From positions 124,001 to 188,000 of the forward strand of contig CBDHYI010000008.1 in NCBI GenBank assembly GCA_965275915.1: a stretch of DNA of 64,000 nucleotides. The letters are read 5' to 3'. The stretch's first letter is position 1. The number at the start of each line of letters is the position of its first letter. The notes beneath the pieces were generated by a model. The model saw only the letters and a list, made by a program, of their open reading frames with translations. It had not been told where the DNA came from and searched no databases. A program made the position numbers and the translations under genes. Positions 36,503 through 45,491 of the stretch are shown piece after piece. This DNA comes from JBDWFY01 sp965275915 (GTDB lineage: Bacteria; Pseudomonadota; Alphaproteobacteria; Rhizobiales; Stappiaceae).

Positions 36503-39500
36503 GGGACAACAGCCGCATGTCCGGCTGCCTTTTCTTCTTCGAGTACTTCAAGGAAGTCGGATAGAAATCCAATATCCTGATCCGGTAGCTTGTTTGCTGC
36601 AGCGACGACATGTTCGTAGAATGCGAGGCTGCCTACTATGATCAAACGCCACTTCGCGCGGCTGAGTATCACGTTCATTCTTCTATTGTCGCGCAGGAAC
36701 CCAAGCGCTCTTGTCGGCGTCGCGTGGTGATTGTTGCGTACCATTGAAACCACAACGGCGTCGGCTTCGCCTCCTTGGAATGAATCGACCGTGCCGCAGT
36801 AGGTGCTCGCGTTGACTGCCGGAACGAAACCTCTCAAATTGGACAGGACGCCTGAGAGATTTCGATCCAGTTCTCGATCGATCCTCTTCACTTGCTGCCA
36901 GTATGGTGTGAGTACGGCAAGTGATGGACTTGCCGAAGAATCCGAGGGCGCTAGGAAACTCAACGCGCGAACCACTGCGGCAGCTTCTTCTGGATTTGAC
37001 CAAGGTGGAGCCCTTTCTCCTCCGCGACCTCCGGGGCTCTCCGCCCGCGCGTAGGGCATATCCACGAATACAATCGGCTTGTTCGGGAGCAAATCCGTGT
37101 TCGCGCTAACAACCGGTGACGGACTGGTCGCAAACTTGGTTGCCTGTTTTGCATTTGTCTCAAGTTCGCTTTCGTAGAAGCACTTCGAGACGATTCGAGC
37201 GATTGCCGGGTGCATACGGTACTGCTCGCTAAGGCGGCGTGCGATTCTTGGAGCCGAGTCCGTCCGTTTTTGACGTGACAGTTCCCGTTCGACGAAGGTT
37301 TCGAACAAGGTGAGCAACAACAGAGCCTCGGCACAAGTTCCACCAAAGTCATCGCCGGCCTTCGAAACCTCATCGAATGTCTCGTCTATGCTTGGGTCCT
37401 TGAGGTATCTCGAGATGAGGCTGTCGACGAGACTAGCAACGTCTTGAACGGCTGAAGTCGACGAGAGTAGCTTGGAGAACTTATCGATATCGAATGGCGG
37501 TAATTGTCGATGGTCACCGATCATGAGGCGACGGTGAGATAACAGCAGCGGCGACAGCAACTCACCACCAGTTGCTTTGCCGGCTTCTTCAACAATCGTC
37601 CAATCAAACAAACCCTGCTCTTCGATCAGTCTTTCGACAGCCGCGGAGTTTGTCGTGGCGAACACCAGGTTAGCTGATCTGAGGATCATGCCCTCAAAAG
37701 CACGTAGCTCCGCAGCCACTCTTCGGCCGGTGCTGTTGGTGCGTGCTAGGCTGCTATCATTGTTGGTCCGGGTCGCGACAAGCGCCTCGACTTTTTGTGC
37801 AAGTTTGGGAGATGCCTCCTTCATCAATGCGCTGTCCGCAAGGTCTCGCAACAACTTGTCAGCTTGAACGTCAACTTCGAGCTCTCCGGCATCATCGTCA
37901 TCTGCTGCGCGAGCGCGCACCATCAACGGGCCACTATCATCGTCAGACGTGGAGAAGATCTTTTGCACTTCATTCATCAAGTGGTCGATCGCTGAATTAC
38001 TTTGAGCAGATAGGAGAAGCCTGGCAGTTGCGTCTTCGGCCATTCTTCGCTCTACAAGATCGCCCACGAGGTAGGTTTTTCCGACGCCCGGAGGACCCTG
38101 TAAGAGGAAAAGCGGGATCGTGGACAGAATCTCGCGCAGGGCGTTTTGCTTGGATTGATCAAGGCGCTTGAAGGCCTCTGAAGTCTCGTCCAGAGGATCC
38201 TGGCTGCTCTCAATGCGAAGGCGGGGGTCTGCAAACATGCGAAGAAGCTCGCCGTGATTTTTAAGTGCAGACAAGGCCTTCACACGGCGCTTGAACTGAG
38301 CAATCCGCCCCGCCATGCCGGCCGGCACGAGAAATCCAAAAGAACGGGCTGAGGGCGGAGATTGCCCTTCGAACTTCAAACAATTGATGTCATCAAGCAC
38401 CTCATAATCAAGAAAGCGCCAGGTAGAGCCAGGGGCAGATCTATCTCCCAAGGTACCAGGTTCGGAAAAGAGCCAACCACCCTCTGCTATTGGCTCTTCG
38501 GAACTTAGGAGTTTCTCTAGTCTGATCGCTGGCGGCTCCAGTCCCAGCAGAGACGACAATGAGGCACGCGCGCTGTCTATTCTCGACACAATATGAATAA
38601 CATTTTGGTCCGCTGTGTCCCCTTTGTCCATGGAAACCAACTCAACCGGAAAAATGTCAGCGGCCGCATAAGCCATCTCCAATATCAACAGCAAAGCGAA
38701 CGCTTGGTGCATTCTGACCAGATCAGTCTTCTTCGAGTGTGGTTCGGTTGTTCGGTTGAGATAGTCCTCCCAGTGCTGAACCTTTCCTCTCCGGCGTGGA
38801 AATGACTGCACCGCTTCTTGGTTCTTGACGATTTCCAAGGCACTAGCAGGGATAAGTGTCTCACCCACGATTTGGTATTTTTCAGGGGGATCAAGTTCTA
38901 TCCTGCCGCAATATGCAAATTCCCAGGTGGCTGGATCCGATGAATTCGGACGTCGATAGGGCAGAAGGCGGTAGGTTAGGCGCTTGCCAAGAAGCACATA
39001 ACGCGGCGTCGGGCCATCATTAAGGGCAATCAGCCGCATCTGGTCGCCAAGGTCATCGCGCATGTATCGCAGCAGTTGAACGCTGTCGGAGACTTCTATC
39101 TCGCTGCCCGATGCCTTCCTGATCGCTTCCGACAACGAACTTCCAGTGCCTAACCTCACCGCTAGGCAGAGTGTGGCATCTTTTCCCGCAACTTCAGCTG
39201 CGATCTCGTCGGTTATAGCTCGAACCCGTGACGCGATGTAGTCGCCGTCAAGACGCTCAACGTGCTCAAGACCCAACATCGCCCTCAGCAGCCGAACCTC
39301 TGCCGCCGGAACATGTTCAGCAACACGTGATGCCACAATCTTCAGGTCGTTCAGCGGCCCCAAAGGAATGTCGAGCATAATGGCTGCAAGATGCGCTAGA
39401 TCCCGCCAATCCCGCGCGAAAGAAAAGGTCTGCTCCTGGCGTGGGGCCCTTATCCTCTTCTTGCCACTTGTGTCGATAGCGGCTATCCGCATCGACCATT

Positions 39501-40035
39501 CAAAACCGGTAAGGAGGAAATCAGGCTCGTCGCTCAACGCCGTTACGACCGACCAGGGATCGATGTTCCGGTGAATGATCCCTTGAGAATGTAAAAGCTC
39601 TACGCCGCTGACCAACCGAAGGATATTCGCCCACAACAGGCGCCTCGCACGCGGTTGGCGGGCCTGCGCCAATAATGTGGGCTTCCGGTTTGCACGAAGC
39701 AGGGCTTCGAGCGGACTTCCTTGGCCAGGGTCAAGCGCCAGATAGAATCCGTCTTTGTCTTGCCCGCTTGCAACCATCGGTACGAACAGCTCGTCGGCAC
39801 GCGGAATGGCCGACAAGCGATGAAGCTGTCGGATTTCGCTCCGCCAAATCATTTCCAGGTCTTGATCATCCGCACCTTTTGCGCGCGGCCAGCTCTTAAT
39901 TAGTACCGCGAGACCTTCGCTGGTACTGGCGGTATCGATTCCCGCCCGTCCTTGCTTTCGGTCAGGCCTAAGAAGGTAGCGATCATCAAGAGTAAAATCT
40001 GAAAGAAATCCTGTCTTTGACTTCCGCCTCGCCAT
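36472..40035 (-). CDS. mkoA: Mokosh-like kinase-domain / SF1 helicase protein (MkoA)
   Basis: 1187 residues. The first ~280 resemble a Ser/Thr protein kinase: Lys47 in VLIKSWP and catalytic-loop HRNIDPWSVV (155-164), but the DFG segment reads TGFEW, so catalysis is doubtful. The C-terminal half is a DNA2/NAM7-type SF1 helicase: Walker A GPPGVGKT (647-654), motif II VEEAGKATG (about 815), motif III GDHRQLPPF (about 840), DSFQGGEADAVVVSMVR and NVILSRAK (about 1125). In Mokosh type I this protein works with the PLD partner encoded next. First gene of the pair; the right direct repeat lies ~360 bp upstream. Confidence 0.8.
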   Translation of the reverse strand: MARRKSKTGFLSDFTLDDRYLLRPDRKQGRAGIDTASTSEGLAVLIKSWPRAKGADDQDLEMIWRSEIRQLHRLSAIPRADELFVPMVASGQDKDGFYLALDPGQGSPLEALLRANRKPTLLAQARQPRARRLLWANILRLVSGVELLHSQGIIHRNIDPWSVVTALSDEPDFLLTGFEWSMRIAAIDTSGKKRIRAPRQEQTFSFARDWRDLAHLAAIMLDIPLGPLNDLKIVASRVAEHVPAAEVRLLRAMLGLEHVERLDGDYIASRVRAITDEIAAEVAGKDATLCLAVRLGTGSSLSEAIRKASGSEIEVSDSVQLLRYMRDDLGDQMRLIALNDGPTPRYVLLGKRLTYRLLPYRRPNSSDPATWEFAYCGRIELDPPEKYQIVGETLIPASALEIVKNQEAVQSFPRRRGKVQHWEDYLNRTTEPHSKKTDLVRMHQAFALLLILEMAYAAADIFPVELVSMDKGDTADQNVIHIVSRIDSARASLSSLLGLEPPAIRLEKLLSSEEPIAEGGWLFSEPGTLGDRSAPGSTWRFLDYEVLDDINCLKFEGQSPPSARSFGFLVPAGMAGRIAQFKRRVKALSALKNHGELLRMFADPRLRIESSQDPLDETSEAFKRLDQSKQNALREILSTIPLFLLQGPPGVGKTYLVGDLVERRMAEDATARLLLSAQSNSAIDHLMNEVQKIFSTSDDDSGPLMVRARAADDDDAGELEVDVQADKLLRDLADSALMKEASPKLAQKVEALVATRTNNDSSLARTNSTGRRVAAELRAFEGMILRSANLVFATTNSAAVERLIEEQGLFDWTIVEEAGKATGGELLSPLLLSHRRLMIGDHRQLPPFDIDKFSKLLSSTSAVQDVASLVDSLISRYLKDPSIDETFDEVSKAGDDFGGTCAEALLLLTLFETFVERELSRQKRTDSAPRIARRLSEQYRMHPAIARIVSKCFYESELETNAKQATKFATSPSPVVSANTDLLPNKPIVFVDMPYARAESPGGRGGERAPPWSNPEEAAAVVRALSFLAPSDSSASPSLAVLTPYWQQVKRIDRELDRNLSGVLSNLRGFVPAVNASTYCGTVDSFQGGEADAVVVSMVRNNHHATPTRALGFLRDNRRMNVILSRAKWRLIIVGSLAFYEHVVAAANKLPDQDIGFLSDFLEVLEEEKAAGHAAVVPWSILKGAKS

Positions 40036-40069
40036 ACTCCCTCCGGAAAATAAACGCTTTCAGAGGACC

Positions 40070-40320
40070 CTAACACGCGAGAGAGTTCTCAAGATACAAC
40101 TGAACTGCCTCGGGTTCCTTTATCAAGTCGTTCCACAACTCGAGGGGGTCATCTCTTGGTATCGTGTTAAACAAAGGCATCTTCCGCACGATCCTTCGTG
40201 AAAGAAATTGCTGAATTGGGTCCCAGAATCTGGCCAGTTGGAGTCCAGTAGTCGCGCTTGAGAGGCGTTCAGAACACTGAAGGTCTGAATGAATGCCTCG
40301 TTTGGTCGTTGGATCTCCAC
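40070..40320 (-). pseudogene. Short frameshifted reading frame upstream of mkoA
   Basis: Two overlapping minus-strand frames look like halves of one small protein: a GTG-started part (MEIQRPNEAFIQTFSVLNAS, to about FSNFF) and a second phase beginning near RKMPLFNTIP and ending in AVQLYLENSLAC. A single-base shift near 40190 would join them. The composition is protein-like, but no family is recognised. It could also be two chance frames. Confidence 0.3.
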
Positions 40321-40398
40321 CTGCCGTCAGTCCGCTTTCAACACCGTGTCCAGACATTCTAGCAGAGTGCAGCAAATTTCCGCTTCCCCCCCAACTCA

Positions 40399-40944
40399 GG
40401 CCCACGCCAAAACCTCCGCACGGTTCAAATCCCGCTCACCCCTCATCACCCGGCCCAGGCCCGATCACGCCGGATCGTGTGACTTCCCGGCCGCAATCTC
40501 CTGCTTCTGTTCGCGTTTCTGTTTCGCGCGCAGCCGTGCCGCCTTTCTGAGGTCCGCCACCTCGTCGTGCTCGTCAACGATCTCAGTACCCAGAAGCGTC
40601 TCAAGCAGGTCTTCCATGGTGACGAGCCCGGCGGTTCCGCCGTACCCGTCCTCCACCAGGGCGATGTGCGCATCGCGGTCCATGAGGAGATCGAACAGCG
40701 TGTCGAGGTCGGTTTTCTCAGGCACGCGCAACATCTCGCGGTTGAAATCCGCGACCGGGCGGTCTCCGTCGCCGCGCAGGGCGGCAAGCAGCAGGTCGCG
40801 GGTCAATGCAAAGCCCCGCACCTCGTCAATGGTCTCGCCGGTGACCAGTATGCGCGAGAAGGTGAAGGCATCCCGGCCTGCCACCGCCGAAGACACCGTC
40901 GCATCGGTCGGTACATGCTCGATCATCGTCCGGGGCGTCATCAC
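40399..40944. repeat. 546-bp direct repeat, right copy
   Basis: Gap-free match to 5671-6216. Here the corC gene continues intact to the right, while the small downstream gene is broken at the left edge: its frame reaches EVLAWA and stops. Together with the left copy this brackets a 34.7-kb segment. Confidence 0.9.
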
Positions 40945-41532
40945 CTCATGCGCCTCGATTTCAGGCAGGCGGAACAGGTTGGCAACGACGCGCGTTTCGT
41001 CTTCCTCAACGACGCCGAGGCGCTGACCGGCGGTCGTCAGCGCAGTGATCTCCTCGCGGGAAATCTCCGCATCGGCTTCGCCGCGGGTCAGGAGCCGCGT
41101 GATCGCCTGGCTCATCCAGACCAGCGGCAATTGCGCATTAATCAGCCAGGGCAGCACACGCACCGCAAACGGGGCCAGTGCGCGCCAGTATGTCGCCCCA
41201 AGCGTCTTTGGAACGATTTCCGAAAGAATGAGGATGCCCAGTGTCAGCAGGGCGGAGAAGATTCCCACGCCGATGTCGCTGAATACGAGCGCGGCCTGCG
41301 CGCCGGCGCCGGTTGCGCCCACCGTGTGTGCGATTGTGTTGAGGGAAAGGATCGCGGTCAGGGGCCGTTCGATATCCGCCCGCAAGCGCCTCAGTTTTTC
41401 GGCCAGTTTCGGGCGGTCTTCCTCGGCCGCCTCCACGAAGGAGGGTGTGATCGACAGGAGCACCGCCTCCAGGATGGAGCACAGGAACGACACACCGATG
41501 GCAAGAACGACAAAGAGAATCAGAAGGGTCAT
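40465..41532 (-). CDS. CNNM/CorC-type (hemolysin-like) membrane protein with CBS domains
   Basis: 355 residues. N-terminal DUF21/CNNM membrane domain with three to four helices (MTLLILFVVLAIGVSF..., SEIVPKTLGATYW) followed by a CBS pair (about 195-320, VMTPRTMIEHVPTD, ILVTGETIDEVRG, GLVTMEDLLETLLG) and a basic tail. Members are implicated in Mg2+/Co2+ efflux or membrane ion homeostasis; the hemolysin label is historical. Its 3' 480 bp are duplicated at 5737-6216. No CorC_HlyC C-terminal domain is present. Confidence 0.85.
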   Translation of the reverse strand: MTLLILFVVLAIGVSFLCSILEAVLLSITPSFVEAAEEDRPKLAEKLRRLRADIERPLTAILSLNTIAHTVGATGAGAQAALVFSDIGVGIFSALLTLGILILSEIVPKTLGATYWRALAPFAVRVLPWLINAQLPLVWMSQAITRLLTRGEADAEISREEITALTTAGQRLGVVEEDETRVVANLFRLPEIEAHEVMTPRTMIEHVPTDATVSSAVAGRDAFTFSRILVTGETIDEVRGFALTRDLLLAALRGDGDRPVADFNREMLRVPEKTDLDTLFDLLMDRDAHIALVEDGYGGTAGLVTMEDLLETLLGTEIVDEHDEVADLRKAARLRAKQKREQKQEIAAGKSHDPA

Positions 41533-41968
41533 GGGCGGCTTTCGTTTGGCTTCGTTCGGCGACCGACTTCATATAGTATAGTGCCGGTCACCACCAGCGG
41601 CGCGGGCTGCGGCGGACAAGAGGGGCATCATGTATGATTCGTTCGCCGGTTTCAGAGCAATCCCGCCGCCGGACCGGTGCTGCCCCCGTCCGATGCGCCG
41701 CATCGCGCCGTCGCAACACGCGTTGCCGGGCGAACCTATTCGCTGCCGTCGGATGATCCACCGTAAACAGGACACGCTCTGACGTCGCGGCGACGCGGAA
41801 AAAGCCCTGAATTTTCCGGATTATGGAACATGTTTAAAGTGTGTCTGAATTAAGTCCAATATAAGGCGAATACACCTTTTACATTATAAAACAATATCTT
41901 ATATGGTTAACATAATATTGCCTTCCAACAGTCCGGGCTAACCGGGAACGATTGTGTCCAGGCCCGCA
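41533..41968. other. Intergenic, AT-rich, no gene recognised
   Basis: Contains the upstream region of corC (a TATAGTATA-like stretch near 41570-41582) and, at 41810-41930, AT-rich DNA between two minus-strand genes. The 68-codon minus frame at 41569-41775 overlaps this promoter zone and is unconvincing. Confidence 0.35.
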
Positions 41969-42949
41969 TCATCGGGCCGAAACAGCGGTCCGGCACTGCA
42001 GATAGGTCTCCTGCATCAGGCTGACGCTGTCCGGATTGTCGGGCGTGCTGATAGCGTCCCGCCATTGGCCTTCTTCGGTCAGACGATCGATGGTGCACTG
42101 GCAGGACTGCGCGCAAACGGAGGCTTCTCCCGTTGTCGCGATGCAGGACAGACGGCAGTTCTGATAAAAATCGATATCTGTCCTGGTGTCGGCGCCAAGA
42201 CCCAGAGCGACGGCGGTCCAGAGCAGGCCGATCAGGACAGGCTGATGGATGAGGTAGATGAGCAGGCTGTGGCGGCCGGCAAACCGAAAGGCGTTTGCCC
42301 ACCGGCCGGTCAACGGCACCCTCGCCAGTGCCGTTTGCCAGTTGTTTTGAAGCGCAAGGCGGGCAACGGCGATCCCGGCAAGCGCCGGTGCGAACCACGG
42401 AAAGACCGGTTCAAAATCGACCGAAGGCAGCGGAACGGTGCCAAGCCCGAGCCAGCCGAAAAACGGCCAGTTCAGGGCGGGGTTTGAGTAATAGAGCGGC
42501 AATGTGCCGACAAAGACGGCGCACAGCAGCGTGACAGGCGGCGGCAGGCGCAGGAAAGCCAGTCCGGCCACGCTGGCAAAGGCAATGGAATGCAGAATGC
42601 CGAACCGCACCATGATGTCCGGCATGACAAACCAGGTGGCCAGGGAAATTGCGGCGGCGGCGGCGATCAGAATGCCCAGCCGCCGGAAATAGGGGTGCCA
42701 TCTGATCCCGTTGACGGTTGCAAGAACCAGGCTCACCCCGGTGAGAAACAGGAACGTTCCGGCGATGGATATCGCAAACAGACGCCATCCGACGGCTTCC
42801 GTGACCGGCCAGGTCACGAGATGGAACCAGGAGAGGTCCCAGCTGAAATGAAACACGCCCATCGCCAGGAGGGCGACACCCCGGATCAGATCGATGACCG
42901 GGAGGCGGGGCAGGGGAGTCGCTGGCGGCCTGTTCGCCGGATCGGTCAA
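41969..42949 (-). CDS. DUF1624 / HGSNAT-like membrane acyltransferase-family protein
   Basis: 326 residues with about eight hydrophobic segments. The start RLPVIDLIRGVALLAMGVFHFSWD, and the later FFGWLGLGT, FPWFAPALAGIA and GRHSLLIYLIHQP, are typical of DUF1624 proteins related to heparan-alpha-glucosaminide N-acetyltransferase. The ~60-residue Cys-rich tail (QNCRLSCIATTGEAS...QSCQC) after the last helix is an unusual extension. Substrate unknown; inner membrane. Confidence 0.75.
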   Translation of the reverse strand: MTDPANRPPATPLPRLPVIDLIRGVALLAMGVFHFSWDLSWFHLVTWPVTEAVGWRLFAISIAGTFLFLTGVSLVLATVNGIRWHPYFRRLGILIAAAAAISLATWFVMPDIMVRFGILHSIAFASVAGLAFLRLPPPVTLLCAVFVGTLPLYYSNPALNWPFFGWLGLGTVPLPSVDFEPVFPWFAPALAGIAVARLALQNNWQTALARVPLTGRWANAFRFAGRHSLLIYLIHQPVLIGLLWTAVALGLGADTRTDIDFYQNCRLSCIATTGEASVCAQSCQCTIDRLTEEGQWRDAISTPDNPDSVSLMQETYLQCRTAVSAR

Positions 42950-43084
42950 ATTGCGCGGCTCCCCCGTCTTTATCTGTCTTAAGTCTGCCTGTGTCTTCAG
43001 TCCCGGTTGCCGTAGACTGTAGCGGCCGGAGCGGAGGCGTCAATCAGGATGTGGACTCATAAATATGCTTGAAATGGTATGAGT

Positions 43085-43462
43085 TCACATCCTGGTGCAG
43101 TAGGTCTGCACGCCGTTTGCGATGTCACGTTTCAGTGTGGCGATCCGCTTGCCGTAGGCGTCCTGCAGGCAGCTCACATTCGCGCCGCAGGCTGCGCGGG
43201 TCTTCAGGAATGCGTTAGCTTCGTCCTGCCGGATGCCGCTCGCGCCCATCAGAAGCGGCAGCGCCTTGTAACCGAACCACAGGCCGGCCATTTCGGAATC
43301 CATCGCCGACAGGTCGGGATTGCCGCAGATTGCGACTTCATCGGCGGCGCTTGCCTTGGAACAGTCGAAGCTCGTGGCCTCTGTCCCGGCCGGAAGACCG
43401 GCGAGGGCGGCAAGCAGGCCGAGGCGAAGCAACAGGCGGGACGGGTTTCGGGCGGCGGTCAT
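43085..43462 (-). CDS. Exported LprI/DUF1311-like protein
   Basis: About 125 residues from ATG 43462, with a signal peptide (LLLRLGLLAALAGLPAGTEA) and a mature domain with the DUF1311 cysteine pattern (FDCSKASAADEVAICGNPDLSAMD, RAACGANVSCLQDAYGKRI). Such domains occur in lysozyme-inhibitor-like LprI proteins. Likely periplasmic; the role is unproven. Confidence 0.75.
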   Translation of the reverse strand: MTAARNPSRLLLRLGLLAALAGLPAGTEATSFDCSKASAADEVAICGNPDLSAMDSEMAGLWFGYKALPLLMGASGIRQDEANAFLKTRAACGANVSCLQDAYGKRIATLKRDIANGVQTYCTRM

Positions 43463-43538
43463 GAGCGGTTCCAATCAAACGGACAGAGACTGGCATTGAG
43501 CCTAAGCGATTGTCCGGAGGCGTGGAACCGGCGACCTG

Positions 43539-43949
43539 TCACAGTTTGAGCGCGTCCAGACCTTCTTCGATATAATCCGCAAGCAGCGGCATGCCGAGCA
43601 GATAGTCCGAGGTCGGCCCGACGGCACGTTCCTGGGCCCGTTTGCGGGCGCCGGTAAAATCGGAAGGGTCGAAGTCGCCGCGGCCGATCCAGGCAATAGC
43701 CACAAGGTCTGCCGCCTCGTCGACATTCAGGTCTTCCAGAAGCGCCTTGAGTTCCTGTCCGGACAGGTCGGAACTCTCTTCCTCGGCAAGACCGTCGTGA
43801 TGATGGGAATCGGACAGCGAGTCGACATCGAACTCAACCTCGTTCCCGGAGCCGTTTTCAAACTGATCTTCAACACCATCCGTTGCCGCCCGCGTTTTCT
43901 GAATGAGCATGCGGACCGTCTCGGGGTTTATTGTCAGCTCTGTCGCCAT
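43539..43949 (-). CDS. DUF3775-family protein
   Basis: 136 residues from the ATG at 43949, which follows GGAGAAAGGTG; a longer frame from 43985 lacks such a site. Very acidic middle (NEVEFDVDSLSDSHHHDG, EEESSD) and a conserved C-terminal part (LNVDEAADLVAIAWIGRGDF, TSDYLLGMPLLADYIEEGL) that defines DUF3775. Cytoplasmic; function unknown; common in alphaproteobacteria. Confidence 0.75.
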   Translation of the reverse strand: MATELTINPETVRMLIQKTRAATDGVEDQFENGSGNEVEFDVDSLSDSHHHDGLAEEESSDLSGQELKALLEDLNVDEAADLVAIAWIGRGDFDPSDFTGARKRAQERAVGPTSDYLLGMPLLADYIEEGLDALKL

Positions 43950-44116
43950 CACCTTTCTCCGTCCTGACGCTGTGAGCGGGAACACACTGATCAGATTGCG
44001 GCCGGTTGTACCGGGCCATCATTGTCGTTTCAAGACTATGACTCTTCTTTTGCACCGGCTCAAGGACCGGCACTTTGACAAAACGCAAAATCGGACGGTT
44101 GATTTGCGCCTTTGCC

Positions 44117-44416
44117 CTATTTCCAGTCTTCCCAGCTGCTTGGCGTATCCCGCCGGACGCGGCTCAGCAGGGACCGCCACATCCAGCCGACCATGCCGAC
44201 CGCCGCTGCGAATGTCAGGATCAGAAGCATGACCGCCAGGCGGTCGGAGAGGGGCGCGTCGGGCGCCATGAACTCGCGCGCGGCCATGAAGATCGGCAGC
44301 GATACCAGCAGGGTAACGCCGGCAAGGGCGGCAAGTCCCGGTCTTTTCCGGTGCAGCAGAGTCCGAACGAGGGCGAGGAGCGACCCGGGGGATATCGAGT
44401 GTGGTTCAGAGGCCAT
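44117..44416 (-). CDS. Small two-helix membrane protein
   Basis: 99 residues with two hydrophobic segments (LAALAGVTLLVSLPIFMAA and AVMLLILTFAAAVGMVGWMW) and basic flanks. No family recognised. Located between DUF3775 and the GST gene on the same strand; it could be an inner-membrane accessory protein. Confidence 0.55.
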   Translation of the reverse strand: MASEPHSISPGSLLALVRTLLHRKRPGLAALAGVTLLVSLPIFMAAREFMAPDAPLSDRLAVMLLILTFAAAVGMVGWMWRSLLSRVRRDTPSSWEDWK

Positions 44417-44576
44417 CTTTGGTTTCCAGCCAGTGCAGCGGTTCTGAGATCGGCAGCCTTTCCCCCGAAACGACTGACCCGATCCTGCGGTTCAGACCCT
44501 CGCAACGGAATCGGGCGTAGTCGAGACCGACTTGTGTCGATTTGATGGGCAAGCCGATGAGATTTTCATGAGAGAC

Positions 44577-45194
44577 CTAAGGCTGCCAGGAAAGGTCGAC
44601 ATGGCCCGGCATTCTCCTCACCCGCTCAAGCCAGCGCGCGATCTCCGGATAGGGCGCCATGTCAAATCCGCCTTCATCGGCAACATGCGTATAGGCGTAA
44701 AGCGCGATATCGGCGATCGAGTACCGGCCGCCGACAAGGAACGGCGTGTCCTTCAGATGCGCTTCCATCGCCGACAGCGCGATATGCCCCTGTTCGTGCC
44801 AGTGGGGGAACCGGTCCCGCTTGAGGGTGCGGCCGTCAGGCTGCAGCGTCCACCAGCGGCGGGCCACCGCGATATAAGGCTCGTGCGAATATTGCTCCCA
44901 GAACAGCCACTGCATCACCTGCGCACAGCTGTAGGGGTCTTCCGGCAGGAAGGCGCTGTCGCGGGCCAGATAGACGAGCATGGCATTTGATTCAAACAGC
45001 CTGCGCCCGTCGGCGAGGATCAGCGCCGGAACCTTTCCATGCGGATTGACGGCGCGATAGGCCGCTGTCTGTGTCTCTCCTGTCAGGGAATTGACCGGTT
45101 TTATGTCGAATTTGACCCCTAATTGCGCCATCAGCAGGCGGGGTTTGTAACAGTTGCCGGAATTCTGCATGGAGTAGAGAACGGGATGCGCCAT
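44577..45194 (-). CDS. Glutathione S-transferase family protein
   Basis: About 205 residues: thioredoxin-like N-domain (VLYSMQNSGNCYKPRLLMAQ, then VNPHGKVPALILADG and LFESNAMLVYLA) and an all-helical C-domain (HEPYIAVARRWW, YSIADIALYAYTHVADEGGF). The ESNAM segment is the glutathione gamma-glutamyl site. I prefer ATG 45194 to the upstream one at 45215. A 276-bp gap upstream is shared with the divergent aminotransferase gene. Confidence 0.85.
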   Translation of the reverse strand: MAHPVLYSMQNSGNCYKPRLLMAQLGVKFDIKPVNSLTGETQTAAYRAVNPHGKVPALILADGRRLFESNAMLVYLARDSAFLPEDPYSCAQVMQWLFWEQYSHEPYIAVARRWWTLQPDGRTLKRDRFPHWHEQGHIALSAMEAHLKDTPFLVGGRYSIADIALYAYTHVADEGGFDMAPYPEIARWLERVRRMPGHVDLSWQP

Positions 45195-45491
45195 GGGCCG
45201 GACTCGCTTTGACAATCAGGACCGCCAGACTGACCCGCCTGCCGGTTCCCGTCTATTGAAACCCTGTTCTGCTTCGCATCACGGAAATTGATGAATTCAG
45301 ACAGTAAAAATGATGCCGATGCTCTCATTTTGCGTGTTTGTCGGCTTAACAACAGGGAACAGCAAAAAATATCCGGCAGGGCGGTTGCACAAGCCGTCTG
45401 CGCGCTCTAGGTTCGCGCCGCTTGTGCGGTCGAGTGCAGATCCGGCCGGCGCAGCGCAACCTGACGAAAACCCCTGAACAGGGAGGGTGTT

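Noticed and set aside
40410..40440. GGTTCAAATCCCGCT looks like a tRNA T-arm
   Set aside because: No matching acceptor stem or anticodon arm lies upstream, and the sequence is just the 5' end of the small gene within the direct repeat; the left copy differs at key positions.
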